From Marchantia polymorpha subsp. ruderalis (lineage: Eukaryota > Streptophyta > Marchantiopsida > Marchantiales > Marchantiaceae): 64,000 nucleotides of DNA. A model generated the notes under the pieces. It had not been told where the DNA came from. It made no database searches and worked only from the letters and a program-made list of their open reading frames with translations. This document shows, piece after piece, positions 16,090 through 29,976 of this stretch. Each line of letters starts with the position of its first letter. The stretch's first letter is position 1. The DNA lies in assembly GCA_037833965.1 (NCBI GenBank), contig AP031354.1:25150001-25214000 (forward strand), given 5' to 3'. The position numbers and the translations under genes were made by a program.

Positions 16090-18417
16090 AAAGAGTCCCC
16101 TGAGATTTTGTTATCTTGTCCTGTGATAATTCTTCGTTTGAGAGATAAAAGAATAAAAAATAAAATAAAAGCAAAAAAATAAAAGTTTAAAAAACAATGA
16201 GATAGATATATAAACGAATTCCATAAAAGATTACCAAGGAGATAACAGATAAATACGACTCTGACTCGGAAGTATGATCTGAACCGTTGATCTCTGAACC
16301 AATGTTAGGATTTCTTTCTGAATTATTAGTAATCCTGGATAGAAATAGTTCCCTTTAGAAATTGGCAATCAGATCAGTAATTTTTATTTATGATGTTTTA
16401 ATTCTTTTTTTCTTAGAAACTGATATTCCTGCAATAAACTTGCATGAAAATCTCTTTGAATAAACTTCGTTATGGAATTCTGCAAGAATGGAGCCCAAGA
16501 TAATTTGAAGTTATAAAATTTGAACCTAGAAAAACAATTGAGAGCGACACGTGTTCAGTATTCTCGCATTAATGGCACGGGTATTGTAAATCAGGTCTTA
16601 CGCGTATGAATACTGCAGCTGCACCTTCCCTCTCGTCCCTTCGGGGACATCTGAGTCACTGAGGGAAGACATGGACTTGACTGACGACTGGCGAAAGACA
16701 TCTTTCCTGGATGCCGATCCTTCGGGGATCTCCCGGACGGCCTCCATAAACGATTACGGATAGAAACAGTAACATTTAGAAATTACCAATCAGGTTAGAA
16801 ATTATTGTTTATTAATTATTATTTTCTATTTCGAAAATGATATTCATGCAATAAATCTGCATCTTTTTTAATAGACTTGGCTATACAAATTCTGCAAGAA
16901 TTGAGCCCAAGATAATCTGGAGTTATAAACATTTGAAACTAGAAAAACATTTGAGAGCGCCACGTGTTCCGTATTCTCGCATTAAAGGCATGAGTGTTGT
17001 AATCTCAGGTCTTACGCGTATAAATACTGCAGCTGCACCTCCCCTCTCGTCTCTTCGGGGACATCCGATCAGCGTCCGTTGGTAGCCGCTGATCGGCCGG
17101 GCGCAAGGGGAAGGTGAGTGGCGCGTCCCCTTGCGCCCTTGACAGGAACTTGCAAATCGGCACAAAATTGAAAGCAAGAATTGAAGAAGAGAGTATGAGG
17201 GGAAGGCGAGCAGCAGCAGCAGGGCCAGAGAAAGGGGGAGAGAGAGAGAGAGAGAGGGCGGAGACAGAGAGAACAAGCGAGAGCGAGAGCGCGCAGTGGC
17301 GAGCGGCTTTGGGGCTTTAGGTTTAGGGTAGCAGGAGCACAGCAGCGGCAGCAGCAGGAGGCATACCAGCCCTGATGTGATCGAATCATGGCGCATTTTG
17401 TTATCTTTTCCTATGATAATCACTCGCATGAGAGATGAAGGAATAAGAAATGAAATAAAAAAATAAAACCAATGGATCAAATGGATAAAATAAAAAACTC
17501 GAATAAAAAGACAAAACTAAAGACTCTGAAGAATGATCTGAACAGTTGATCTTTGAGCCAATGTTGAGATTATTTTTTTTTAATTATAAATGATCATGGA
17601 TAGATAAATATGACTCTGACTCTTGACTCTGAAGTATGATCTGAACCGTTGATCTTTGTATCAATGTTGGGATTTCTCTTCGATTCTAAATAATCATGGA
17701 TAGAAACAGAAACATTTAGAAATAAGCAATCGGGTTAGAAATTATTATTTATTATGCACTTTTTTTTCTATTTAAAAATGATACTCATGCAATAAATTTG
17801 CATCTTTTTGAATAGGCTTGGCTATAGAATCCTGCAAGAATTGAGCCCAAGAAAATCTGGAGTTATGAAAATTTGATAACTCGATTCTTGACTGACCGTC
17901 AGTCGTTAGTCGAGTTCATATCCTTCCTCAGTGACTCTAATCGATAGAAGAGTGGCCTTAGGTATTTATTTTTAATATGTTAACTTATTATTTTTTTATG
18001 TCACTGTTTCTCTACATTTTCGTAATTATATTTATTTTAATGCAATCATTTCTTTACATTTGACTGATTGAATATTTTCTGAAATTTTCTCTTTAGATTT
18101 TACTTTTTTATTTTTCATGGAATTTTTTTTAATGTGCTTGTTTCTTTCGGAATATGTGATTACATATTAATTATTTTCTTAATTATCTCATGATAATTAA
18201 GAAAATAATATAACAAAACCCCCCGGGACCCTTTCATCGACGTGATGTCCATCACGTCCGGACTGGTGTAACCCAGATCCGATAAGACCGCTGCGATTCT
18301 TCCCTTGGCACGGAAGAGGTCTGGGATGGGTGACCTCCACTCCGTGGAACTTCCGCAGATCATAAACATGAAAAATTTCCTAAACTCCTTTTCGTTTTTT
18401 TTATTTTTTTATTTTTT

Positions 18418-18696
18418 TTAAAATTTTATAAGAGGGGTCGATTCTATGAATGCGACCGTGGCCCCTCGGACCCTCGTACATACGAGGTACGATGTCAGCA
18501 GTACGAGGTACGGAGGATATGCGACCGTGGCCCCTCGGACCCTCGTACATACGAGGTAAAATTCAAATTCAATATTCAAAATCTCCAGAAACGCCTTGTA
18601 CACGTGCTCCTCCGCTGAAAATCGTGTCTTGACTTTGTTGATAAAGTTGATGGTCTGATCAGAGGCCGAAGACCCTTCCTCCCTTGAACGCTTCAT
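18418..18696 (-). pseudogene. SIN3-like fragment B (unit 2)
   Basis: Same as 7591-7869, facing fragment A of the same unit. Confidence 0.7.
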
Positions 18697-19148
18697 CCTC
18701 CTTCGCCCTTCAGAAACACAGCTCACTTCTATGAACACAGCTGGAACTCAGCACGAAATTGAAACAAGATTTTTGAAGCGAGTCGATTGAGGAGGGAGAG
18801 CGTCTTACCTTCCCTTGCGCCCGCACAGGATCGAGACGAGCGTCAGGAGGACAGGTGGCGCGTCCCTTCGCGCTATGGACCAGATGACACTACCCAAGAC
18901 TTTCAAAGGCAGCAGGAACTTGGACAGCACAAAATTGAATGCAGGAACTTGGATTTTAGCAAATTGGAAGGTGAACGCGTCTTACCTTCCCCTCGCGCCC
19001 GCCGTGCCAAGAAAAACCGCTATGCTGTTGCGCTTCTGGCTGGTTGACGAGCGGAAACACGAAAGGCTGGAACGAGACGAGAGGAGGAGCGAGTGCGAGA
19101 CGAGCGAGAGCGCGCAGTGCCGAGCGGGTTTAGGGTTTAGGTATAGGG

Positions 19149-20531
19149 TCACTCAGAAAAGACATGAATTCCACCCCTAAAACCCCCAGGGAGAGCGGGA
19201 GGCAGGGAGGGAAGACCTGAGCCAGGCGTGCAAGCCTCCGCTCGCCCAGACCCAGGGGTCAGAGGACTAATTTCAATAAACTCCAATCCATTGCCATCAG
19301 GATCGCAACAGAATATTGAGGGCACCATGCTGTGCTGGTACGGTATCCCTTCAAAAGAGAAATGAGGGTGTACGTTATAACAAAGCTTGTAGTCTGAACC
19401 ACATCAAATCGTGTATATATACAACTGCAAACACATTAGAAAATTCAAGGTCAGCCTAAAATCCCAGTTTGCAACTACTCTATGCTCACCTGCTTTCTCA
19501 AGTGTTTGTCGAAGACCTTCAACATTCTTGCAGTTTAAGCATGCATGTCTGTCGAAACCACCATGCCCAGGCCGACCGTGAACTGGATCAGGGTTGGGAA
19601 CCTCCATGATATGAATACCCTCAGCTCCCAAAAGTAACCAAGCTCCTCTATACGGAAGCTCTGGTCTATCTGGACTAGTCATCAAACCTATTGGAATGAA
19701 TAAAAGATGGTTAGCTATTTGATGAAAGCGGTTCGTTACTCACAGATTGCTGGAATGCATCCTTCGCTGTATTTCATTTCCTCCTATGTCTAAGACTGAC
19801 ATAACTGTCAAATTAAATGGTACACATACCCAAAAGTCCACAGTAAAAATCCAACGATTTCTCCAGGTTCTCGCAACGAAAGGCGACATGATTCAGCCCT
19901 TTGAACTGGACTGCAATACCCAAACGCACGTAGAATTACTTCTCAGCCATCCATGCACTAGTTGATTGAATAAGAAGAATGACATTGTTTCATGAATAGT
20001 ATTCATATTGATGAATCAAATATATCTGCAAGTTTTTCCATCGATCGAGTTTGGCACCAATCTCTTTCCCTTGATAATATGGAACAAATGAATGAAAACA
20101 GACATGATTGTATGTGACTACAATAAAATTTACTTACAATTGGTCGACTGTGACAATCTACGAATGAAATTTTGCTGAAAATTTATCTAGAAATGCTGAA
20201 AATGATGACAAACTTCACAGGTGTGGAATAGAAACGTACATGAAGGAGAAACCGTGAGAGATTTCGAGTGAACATCTGCAGGCTCTTTTGAAGATTTTGT
20301 ATCTTTGAAGGTTGGAGGTGCTTCCTCTTCAGTATTTTCCATCGGCAAATTCATGAAGTCTACACTGTTGTCGCGTTGAAATTTCTCCTCGGGTAGAGAC
20401 ACACCATGAACTGCCCCACGGGATCCCAGGTCATGCTCAGTGGACACAGATCCTTCTTCCGCTCTTCCTTCGTCCTTCAACATGTCCAATTCTTCAAGTT
20501 GATGGTTCTCCGCTGCTATGGCAGTTTTCAT
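19149..20531 (-). CDS. Glyoxalase-like VOC-domain protein, four exons (unit 2)
   Basis: Exons 20531-20240, 19910-19830, 19687-19490 and 19348-19149. Splice sites, metal-ligand residues and the GC-repeat-derived C-terminus are as in unit 1. I noticed no amino-acid difference from unit 1. Confidence 0.75.
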
Positions 20532-22251
20532 GAGTTTTTATGTGACAGTGGAATGAGGTATGAGGTAGCTGATCCCTGCCCCTGCCCCTGGGTCTGGGCG
20601 AACGCAGGCTTCCAGGCCTTCCTCACTTCCTCCCTTCTTCCCTGCCTCCCGCTTGCACGCCTGCTCAGGTCTTCCCTCCCTCCCTCCCTCCCGAGCCCCC
20701 TCCTGGCATTTCGCCCCTCTTCCTTACGACCGAAATCGAAACACGCCCACTCCGCCTCTCGCTTTTCTCTCCTGCGCCCCTCCTCCCTGCTCCCGGATCG
20801 GACCCTCCTCACAAACGACAGCAAAGAGACAGTGGCAGACGGCGCTTGTAACTCAGGTGACTACTGGAACAGAATGGACGACTGGACCCTGATGCGGCTG
20901 AACTGCACCTCACCCCATATATATAGGTCGTCTATGCTACGTCCTCCGAATGAGGTAGCTGATCCCTGCCCTGCCCCTGGGTCTGGTCGAGCGCAGGCTT
21001 CCAGGCCTTTACTCACTTCCTCCCTTCTTCCCTGCCTCCCGCTTGCACGTCTTCCTTCCCTGACTCCCGCTCCCCCCCCCCCTCCTCACTAAAGGCTCAA
21101 CACTTTTTGGGGGAACGCGAGGGAGCTGATCCCTGCCCCTGCCCCCCGCTGCCTCCCGCGCATCGCTCACTTCCTGCCTCCCGCTTGCATGCCTGGCGCA
21201 GGTGTTCCCTCCCTGCCTCCCGCTCAATGATGTGAAAACAAACAGAACACAATTCATTTCATTTTAGCTCATTGACGATGTCTTCATTCAGTGGCCAGTC
21301 ACGGTCCCACGATTCTTGACTGAATAGTGACTGACCCCACGGTTTATTTCCCATGAAAATTTGATAACTCGATTCTTGACTGACCGTCAGTCGTTAGTCG
21401 AGTTCATATCCTTCCTCAGTGACCCTAAACCCTAAACCCTAAACCCGCTCGCCACCGCGCGCTCTCCCTGTGTTGATCAGCTCTCTGGAGAAAAAGATGA
21501 TATGGACGAGGGAGGGGTCGAGTTTTTATTTATTACTTTATGTTTTTATATGTTTAATTTATATATATTATTATTTATTTCTTTATGGATTTATTGCTGA
21601 TATGTGTATATACTGATTTCTTTATGGATTTCTTTTAATAATATATATAAAAAAATTAACTAAAAAATACATTTATATATATAAATCTATCTTTTACAAT
21701 ATATTTTATATATATATTATGTCTGGGACGGGTGACCTCCACTCCGTGGAACTTCCGCAAATCAAACATTAAAATGTTCCTAAAGTCGGGTCAGCAGGTA
21801 AAAGGTACGATGTCAACAGTATGAGGTACGGAGGGTATGCGACCTTGGCCCCTCGTACTATCCGAGGTAATAATCTGGCGCTGCCCCTGGCGCATTGGGC
21901 GCATTTCTTGGAGTTCGGCAGTCTCCTTGTTCGAATGCGAGGGAGGAAAGGGGGAAAGAGATGTATCCGAAACATAGAAAACCATGAAGTAATAAATAAG
22001 TAAACATATAAAAACATAAAGTAATAAATAAAAAAACAAAAGGCAATAAATAAAAACCAGAAAAAAACATAAAGTTATAAATAAAAAACATATTAAAACA
22101 TAAATTTAAAAATATAAAAATATATAAAAACATAAAGTAAGGAAAAAACATGTCGGAGGATAAAATAATAAATAATTAAACATAGAAAACCATAAAGTAA
22201 TCAATAAGTAAACATATAAATTCAAAAAGTAATAAATAAAAACTCGACTGA

Positions 22252-22308
22252 CGACTGACGGTCTGACTGCGGACTGACGGGGTCAGTCCGCAGTCAGACC
22301 GTCAGTCG
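22252..22308. repeat. Perfect 27-bp hairpin (unit 3)
   Basis: Identical to 598-654. Confidence 0.9.
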
Positions 22309-22781
22309 TGTTCATGTCTTTCCTCAGTGACCCTCTATCTTAACCCTTAACCCGCTCGGCACTGCGCGCTCTCGCTCGTCTCGCACTCGCTCCTCCTCTC
22401 GACTCGTTCCAGCCTTTCGTGTTTCCGCTCGTCGACCAGCCAGAAGCGCAACAGCATAGCGGTTTTTCCGGGCACGGCGGGCGCAAGGGAAAGGTAAGAC
22501 GCGCTCATCTTCCAATTTGCTAAAATCCAAGTTCCTGCATTCAATTTTGTGCTGTCCAAGTTCCTGCTGCCTTTGAAAGTCTTGGGTAGTGTCATCTGCT
22601 CCATAGCGCGAAGGGACGCCCCACCTGTCCTCCTGACGCTCGTCTCGATCCTGTGCGGGCGCAAGGGGAGGTAAGACGCTCTCCCTCCTCAATCGACTCG
22701 CTTCAGAAATCTTGTTTCAATTTCGTACTGGTTCCAGCTGTGTTCATAGAAGTGAGCTGTGTTTCTGAAGGGCGAAGGAGG

Positions 22782-23042
22782 ATGAAGCGGTCGAGGGAGG
22801 AAGGGTCTTCGGCCTCTGATCAGACCATCAACTTTATCAACAAAGTCAAGAGACGATTTTCAGCGGAGGAGCACGTGTACAAGGCGTTTCTGGAGATTTT
22901 GAATATGTACCGAAAAGGCTTTTCAATTACTTCTTTCGCAGACAGTGCAAACCCATTCTCCAATCTACCCGCCCACCTCCTCCAGAAGCGCACCAGCCAG
23001 TCTTCTTCTTCTTCTTCTTCTTCTTCTTCCTTGAAGCCCTAG
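22782..23042 (+). pseudogene. SIN3-like fragment A (unit 3)
   Basis: Unchanged relative to unit 1. Confidence 0.7.
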
Positions 23043-24405
23043 TGCTCTTACCCTCTAAACCTCCATCCCTGCTGTTGTCCTTCTCTTCAAGTGTTTTCTG
23101 CGTTTCTTCGAACAAATTCCTGTCATCAATCAAAGCCATCTCATAGGGATGGTCTACCGCTTCGATACCAGGTATGCCAGTCTTCTTCTTCTTCTTCTTC
23201 TTCTTCATTCTTCCTTGAAGCCCTAGTGCTCTCACCGTCTAAACCTCCATCCCTACTGTTGTCCTCAATGACTTGTGAGCCTGCACCTGCTTGTCAACCT
23301 ACTCCATACTTCTCAGGGGCCAATTTTTTGTCACCAGGAAGAAGAAGAAGAAGAAGACTGGCATATTCGGTATCGAAGCGGTAGACCATCCCAATGAGAT
23401 GGCTTTGATTGATGACAGGAATTTGGGAATAGGGTAGCAGGAGCACAGCAGCGGCAGCAGCAGTAGGCATACCAGCCCTGATGTGATCGAATCATGGCGC
23501 ATTTTGTTATCTTTTCCTATGACAATCACTCGCATGAGAGATGAAGGAATAAGAAATGAAATAAAAAAATAAAACCAATGAATCAAATGGATAAAAAACA
23601 AACTTGAATAAGAAGACAAAACTAAAGACTCTGAAGAATGATCTGAACAGTTGATCTTTGAGCCAATGTTGAGATTATTTTTTTTAATCATAAATGATCA
23701 TGGATAGATAAATATGACTCTGAAGTATGATCTGAACCGTTGATCTTTGTATCAATGTTGGGATTTCTCTTCGATTCTAAATAATCATGGATAGAAACAG
23801 AAACATTTAGAATTAAGCAATCAGGTTAGAAATTATAATTTATTATGCACTTTTTTTTCTATTTTAAAAATGATACTCATGCAATAAATTTGCATCTTTT
23901 TGAATAGACTTGGCTATAGAATCCTGCAAGAATTGAGCCCAAGATAATCTGGAGTTATGAAAATTTGATAACTCGATTCTTGACTGACCGTCAGTCGTTA
24001 GTCGAGTTCATATCCTTCCTCAGTGACTCTAATCGATAGAAGAGTGGCCTTAGGTATTTATTTTTAATATGTTAACTTAGTTATTTCTTCATGGATTCAG
24101 TTTCTATGTCTTTCTTTCTTTATATCTTCTGTAATCATTTCTTCACGATTTCGATTAATTTTTTATGTCACTGTTTCCCTACATTTTCGTAATTATATTT
24201 ATTTTAATGCAATCATTTCTGTACATTTGACTGATTGAATATTTTCTGAAATTTTCTCTTTAGATTTTACTTTTTTATTTTTCATGGAATTGTTTTTTAA
24301 TGTGCTTGTTTCTTTCGGAATATGTGATTATATATTTATTATTTTTTTAATTATCTCATGATAATTAAGGAAATAAGATAACAAAACCCCCTGGAACCCT
24401 TTCAT

Positions 24406-24530
24406 CGACGTGATGTCCATCACGTCCGGACTGGTGTAACCCAGATCCGATAAGACCGCTGCGGTTAAGCGCCCTTGGTTGGGAAGAGGTCTGGGATGGG
24501 TGACCTCCACTCCGTGGAACTTCCGCAGAT
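24406..24530 (+). ncRNA. 5S-derived unit, plus strand (unit 3)
   Basis: A-box-like and C-box-like words kept; T-tract as in unit 1. Confidence 0.55.
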
Positions 24531-24621
24531 CATAAAGATGAAAAAGTTCCTAAACTCCTATATATTTTTTTGTTTTTTTTAATTTTTTTTTAATTTTATA
24601 AGAGGGGTCGATTCTATGAAT

Positions 24622-24927
24622 GCGACCGTGGCCACTCGGACCCTCGTACATACGAGGTACGATGTCAACAGTACGAGGTACGGAGGATATGCGACCGTGG
24701 CCCCTCGGACCCTCGTACATACGAGGTACGATGTCAGCAGTACGCGGTACGGAGGATATGCGACCGTGGCCCCTCGGACCCTCGTACATACGAGGTACGA
24801 TGTCAGCAGTACGAGGTACGGAGGATATGCGACCGTGGCCCCTCGGACCCTCGTCCATACGAGGAACGATGTCAGCAGTACGCGGTACGGAGGATATGCG
24901 ACCTTGGCCCCTCGTACTATACGAGGT
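24622..24927 (+). repeat. 69-bp tandem repeat (unit 3)
   Basis: Four and a half units with the cgcggtacgg variant in the second unit, as in unit 1. Confidence 0.95.
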
Positions 24928-25143
24928 AAAAATCGTTTTGAATAGACTTGGCTATAGAATCCTGCAAGAATTGAGCCCAAGAAAATCTGGAGTTATGAAA
25001 ATTTGATAACACGATTCTCGACTGACCGTCAGTCGTTAGTCGAGTTCATATCCTTCCTCAGTGACCCTGAACCCTAAACCCTAAACCCGCTCGCCACCGC
25101 GCGCTCTCTCTGTGTTGATAATCTCTCTGGAGAAAAAGATGAT

Positions 25144-25598
25144 ATGGACGAGGGAGACAACATTTTTTATTGCGGTGAGGGAGGGGTCGTTAGGCGCGAT
25201 GACGGTGTTGTCCTCCCACGAGCTTTTGATCCTCTGTTACTTCGGTGCTGCGAACACCGAAGTTACAGAAGATGAAAAGCTAGCGGGAGGAAATCTTGCT
25301 TTGAAGAATTCTGCTGAGCTCGGACGATCAGTCCGAGTCGTTCGGAAGCACAAGGATTCCTTCCTTCGATCCAAATTCTTCTACAGCTATGACGGTATGT
25401 ATAAAGTGAGAAGATTTTACAGCGAGCGAAAGAAGGGAGTTTGTTAGTCGCAGAGTTTGTCACATTTTTTAGATTCGATCTTTCGAGTAGGAGAAAGCAT
25501 GGAAAAAATATGTGTGAAACTGGAAAAAAGCCAGAACTCCCAACTGATGAAACTATATGTAATCTCGTCAGATCTAATGTTGTCAAGGACGAAAACAT
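25144..25598 (+). pseudogene. SUVH SRA-domain fragment (unit 3)
   Basis: Same frame changes as in unit 1. Confidence 0.7.
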
Positions 25599-25889
25599 TG
25601 ATGTGAAAACAAACAGAACACAATTCATTTTATTTAGGTTCATTGACGATGTCTTCATTCAGTGGCCAGTCACGGTCCCTCGATTCTTGACTGACTGGCG
25701 ACTGACCCCACGGTTTATTCCGTCAGTTGTCAAGATTCTTCACTGAGTGCCGACTGAACCCACGGTTTATTCCGTCCGTCGTCAATCACAGTCCCTCGAT
25801 TCTTGACTGACTGTGAGTCGTCAGTCCAGTTCATATCCTTCGTCAGGATATGGACTCCACTTGACGACTGACTGCAGACCGTTCCCCGG

Positions 25890-26736
25890 ACGTTTCAAGA
25901 TTCCTGCCGGGCGCGAGGGGGCATCCCTCGGACGCCTCTAGATTCCTGTCGGGCGCGAGGAGACGCTCGTTTCACGGTGTCTGGAACCCGGCCGGGCGCA
26001 AGGGGGACATCTCGGACGCGTCTAGATTCCTGCGTGGCGCGAGGGGGCATCACTCGGACGCATCTATATTCCTGTCGAGCGCGAGGGGACGCGCGTTTCA
26101 CGGTGTCTGGGACCCGGCCGGGCGCAAGGGGGATTTCTCGGACTAGTCTAGATTCCTGTGGGGCGCGAGGGGGCATCCCTCGGACGCGTCTATATTCCAG
26201 TCGGGCGCGAGGGGATCTCTCGGACGGCCTCTACATTCCTGTCGGGCGCGAGGGGGCATCCCTCGGACGCGTCTATATTCCTGTCGGGCGCGAGGGGATC
26301 TCTCGGACGTCCTCTACATTCCTGTCGGGCGCGAAGGGGCATCCCTCGGACGCGTCTATATTCCTGTCGGGCGCGAGGAGATCTCTCGGACGGCCTCAAC
26401 ATTCCTGTCGGGCGCGAGGGGGCATCCCTCGGACGGCCTCTACATTCCTGTCGGGCGCGAAGGGGCATCCCTCGGACGCGTCTATATTCCTGTCGGGCGC
26501 GAGGGGATCTCTCGGACGGCCTCTACATTCCTGTCGGGCGCGAGGGGGCATCTCTCGGACGCGTCTATATTCCTGTCGGGCGCGAGGGGATCTCTCGGAC
26601 GGCCTCTACATTCCTGTCGGGCGCGTAGGGGCATCCCTCGGACGCGTCTATATTCCTGTCGGGCGCGAGGGGATCTCTCGGACGGCCTCTACATTCCTGT
26701 CGGGCGCGAAGGGGCATCCCTCGGACGCGTCTAGAT
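25890..26736 (+). repeat. 41/42-bp minisatellite (unit 3)
   Basis: Same length and variant order as in unit 1. Confidence 0.95.
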
Positions 26737-26792
26737 TCTCCAAAAAATACGGAAAAATGACTCTGACTCGGACTACCTTAGGAGCTTTATGA

Positions 26793-26916
26793 TTTGCGGA
26801 AGTTCCACAGAGTGTGGTCACCCATCCCAGACCTATACCGTTCCAAGGGCGCTTAACCGCGGGGTTCTGATGGGATCTGGCATACCAGCCGTGATGCGAT
26901 CGGAATCACGTCCATG
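26793..26916 (-). ncRNA. 5S-derived unit, minus strand (unit 3)
   Basis: Same as 5139-5262. Confidence 0.55.
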
Positions 26917-29245
26917 AAAGAGTCCCCTGAGATTTTGTTATCTTGTCCTGTGATAATTCTTCGTTTGAGAGATAAAAGAATAAAAAATAAAATAAAAGCA
27001 AAAAAATAAAAGTTTAAAAAACAATGAGATAGATATATAAACGAATTCCATAAAAGATTACCAAGGAGATAACAGATAAATACGACTCTGACTCGGAAGT
27101 ATGATCTGAACCGTTGATCTCTGAACCAATGTTAGGATTTCTTTCTGAATTATTAGTAATCCTGGATAGAAATAGTTCCCTTTAGAAATTGGCAATCAGA
27201 TCAGTAATTTTTATTTATGATGTTTTAATTCTTTTTTTCTTAGAAACTGATATTCCTGCAATAAACTTGCATGAAAATCTCTTTGAATAAACTTCGTTAT
27301 GGAATTCTGCAAGAATGGAGCCCAAGATAATTTGAAGTTATAAAATTTGAACCTAGAAAAACAATTGAGAGCGACACGTGTTCAGTATTCTCGCATTAAT
27401 GGCACGGGTATTGTAATCTCAGGTCTTACGCGTATGAATACTGCAGCTGCACCTTCCCTCTCGTCCCTTCGGGGACATCTGAGTCACTGAGGGAAGACAT
27501 GGACTTGACTGACGACTGGCGAAAGACATCTTTCCTGGATGCCGATCCTTCGGGGATCTCCCGGACGGCCTCCATAAACGATTACGGATAGAAACAGTAA
27601 CATTTAGAAATTACCAATCAGGTTAGAAATTATTGTTTATTAATTATTATTTTCTATTTCGAAAATGATATTCATGCAATAAATCTGCATCTTTTTTAAT
27701 AGACTTGGCTATACAAATTCTGCAAGAATTGAGCCCAAGATAATCTGGAGTTATAAACATTTGAAACTAGAAAAACATTTGAGAGCGCCACGTGTTCCGT
27801 ATTCTCGCATTAAAGGCATGAGTGTTGTAATCTCAGGTCTTACGCGTATAAATACTGCAGCTGCACCTCCCCTCTCGTCTCTTCGGGGACATCCGATCAG
27901 CGTCCGTTGGTAGCCGCTGATCGGCCGGGCGCAAGGGGAAGGTGAGTGGCGCGTCCCCTTGCGCCCTTGACAGGAACTTGCAAATCGGCACAAAATTGAA
28001 AGCAAGAATTGAAGAAGAGAGTATGAGGGGAAGGCGAGCAGCAGCAGCAGGGCCAGAGAAAGGGGGAGAGAGAGAGAGAGAGAGGGCGGAGACAGAGAGA
28101 ACAAGCGAGAGCGAGAGCGCGCAGTGGCGAGCGGCTTTGGGGCTTTAGGTTTAGGGTAGCAGGAGCACAGCAGCGGCAGCAGCAGGAGGCATACCAGCCC
28201 TGATGTGATCGAATCATGGCGCATTTTGTTATCTTTTCCTATGATAATCACTCGCATGAGAGATGAAGGAATAAGAAATGAAATAAAAAAATAAAACCAA
28301 TGGATCAAATGGATAAAATAAAAAACTCGAATAAAAAGACAAAACTAAAGACTCTGAAGAATGATCTGAACAGTTGATCTTTGAGCCAATGTTGAGATTA
28401 TTTTTTTTTAATTATAAATGATCATGGATAGATAAATATGACTCTGACTCTTGACTCTGAAGTATGATCTGAACCGTTGATCTTTGTATCAATGTTGGGA
28501 TTTCTCTTCGATTCTAAATAATCATGGATAGAAACAGAAACATTTAGAAATAAGCAATCGGGTTAGAAATTATTATTTATTATGCACTTTTTTTTCTATT
28601 TAAAAATGATACTCATGCAATAAATTTGCATCTTTTTGAATAGGCTTGGCTATAGAATCCTGCAAGAATTGAGCCCAAGAAAATCTGGAGTTATGAAAAT
28701 TTGATAACTCGATTCTTGACTGACCGTCAGTCGTTAGTCGAGTTCATATCCTTCCTCAGTGACTCTAATCGATAGAAGAGTGGCCTTAGGTATTTATTTT
28801 TAATATGTTAACTTATTATTTTTTTATGTCACTGTTTCTCTACATTTTCGTAATTATATTTATTTTAATGCAATCATTTCTTTACATTTGACTGATTGAA
28901 TATTTTCTGAAATTTTCTCTTTAGATTTTACTTTTTTATTTTTCATGGAATTTTTTTTAATGTGCTTGTTTCTTTCTGAATATGTGATTACATATTAATT
29001 ATTTTCTTAATTATCTCATGATAATTAAGAAAATAATATAACAAAACCCCCCGGGACCCTTTCATCGACGTGATGTCCATCACGTCCGGACTGGTGTAAC
29101 CCAGATCCGATAAGACCGCTGCGATTCTTCCCTTGGCACAGAAGAGGTCTGGGATGGGTGACCTCCACTCCGTGGAACTTCCGCAGATCATAAACATGAA
29201 AAATTTCCTAAACTCCTTTTCGTTTTTTTTATTTTTTTATTTTTT

Positions 29246-29524
29246 TTAAAATTTTATAAGAGGGGTCGATTCTATGAATGCGACCGTGGCCCCTCGGACC
29301 CTCGTACATACGAGGTACGATGTCAGCAGTACGAGGTACGGAGGATATGCGACCGTGGCCCCTCGGACCCTCGTACATACGAGGTAAAATTCAAATTCAA
29401 TATTCAAAATCTCCAGAAACGCCTTGTACACGTGCTCCTCCGCTGAAAATCGTGTCTTGACTTTGTTGATAAAGTTGATGGTCTGATCAGAGGCCGAAGA
29501 CCCTTCCTCCCTTGAACGCTTCAT
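29246..29524 (-). pseudogene. SIN3-like fragment B (unit 3)
   Basis: Same as 7591-7869. The neighbouring arm has a private change (gaaaaaacgc at about 29843). Confidence 0.7.
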
Positions 29525-29976
29525 CCTCCTTCGCCCTTCAGAAACACAGCTCACTTCTATGAACACAGCTGGAACTCAGCACGAAATTGAAACAAGATTT
29601 TTGAAGCGAGTCGATTGAGGAGGGAGAGCGTCTTACCTTCCCTTGCGCCCGCACAGGATCGAGACGAGCGTCAGGAGGACAGGTGGCGCGTCCCTTCGCG
29701 CTATGGACCAGATGACACTACCCAAGACTTTCAAAGGCAGCAGGAACTTGGACAGCACAAAATTGAATGCAGGAACTTGGATTTTAGCAAATTGGAAGGT
29801 GAACGCGTCTTACCTTCCCCTCGCGCCCGCCGTGCCAAGAAAAAACGCTATGCTGTTGCGCTTCTGGCTGGTTGACGAGCGGAAACACGAAAGGCTGGAA
29901 CGAGACGAGAGGAGGAGCGAGTGCGAGACGAGCGAGAGCGCGCAGTGCCGAGCGGGTTTAGGGTTTAGGTATAGGG

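Larger units (their letters stand above)
11484..19170. mobile_element. Composite element with 600-bp inverted arms (unit 2)
   Basis: Arms at 11484-12082 and 18569-19170. Interior order is as in unit 1: direct repeat R at 12605-14104 and 17326-18561, with the inner element between. Confidence 0.5.
10828..21654. repeat. Macrosatellite unit 2 (10827 bp)
   Basis: Same length as unit 1 and short class at its end. It shares with unit 6 two variants absent from the others: cgaggtacgg in the second 69-bp repeat (about 13916), and an AAA in the T-rich tract near 13754. Confidence 0.97.
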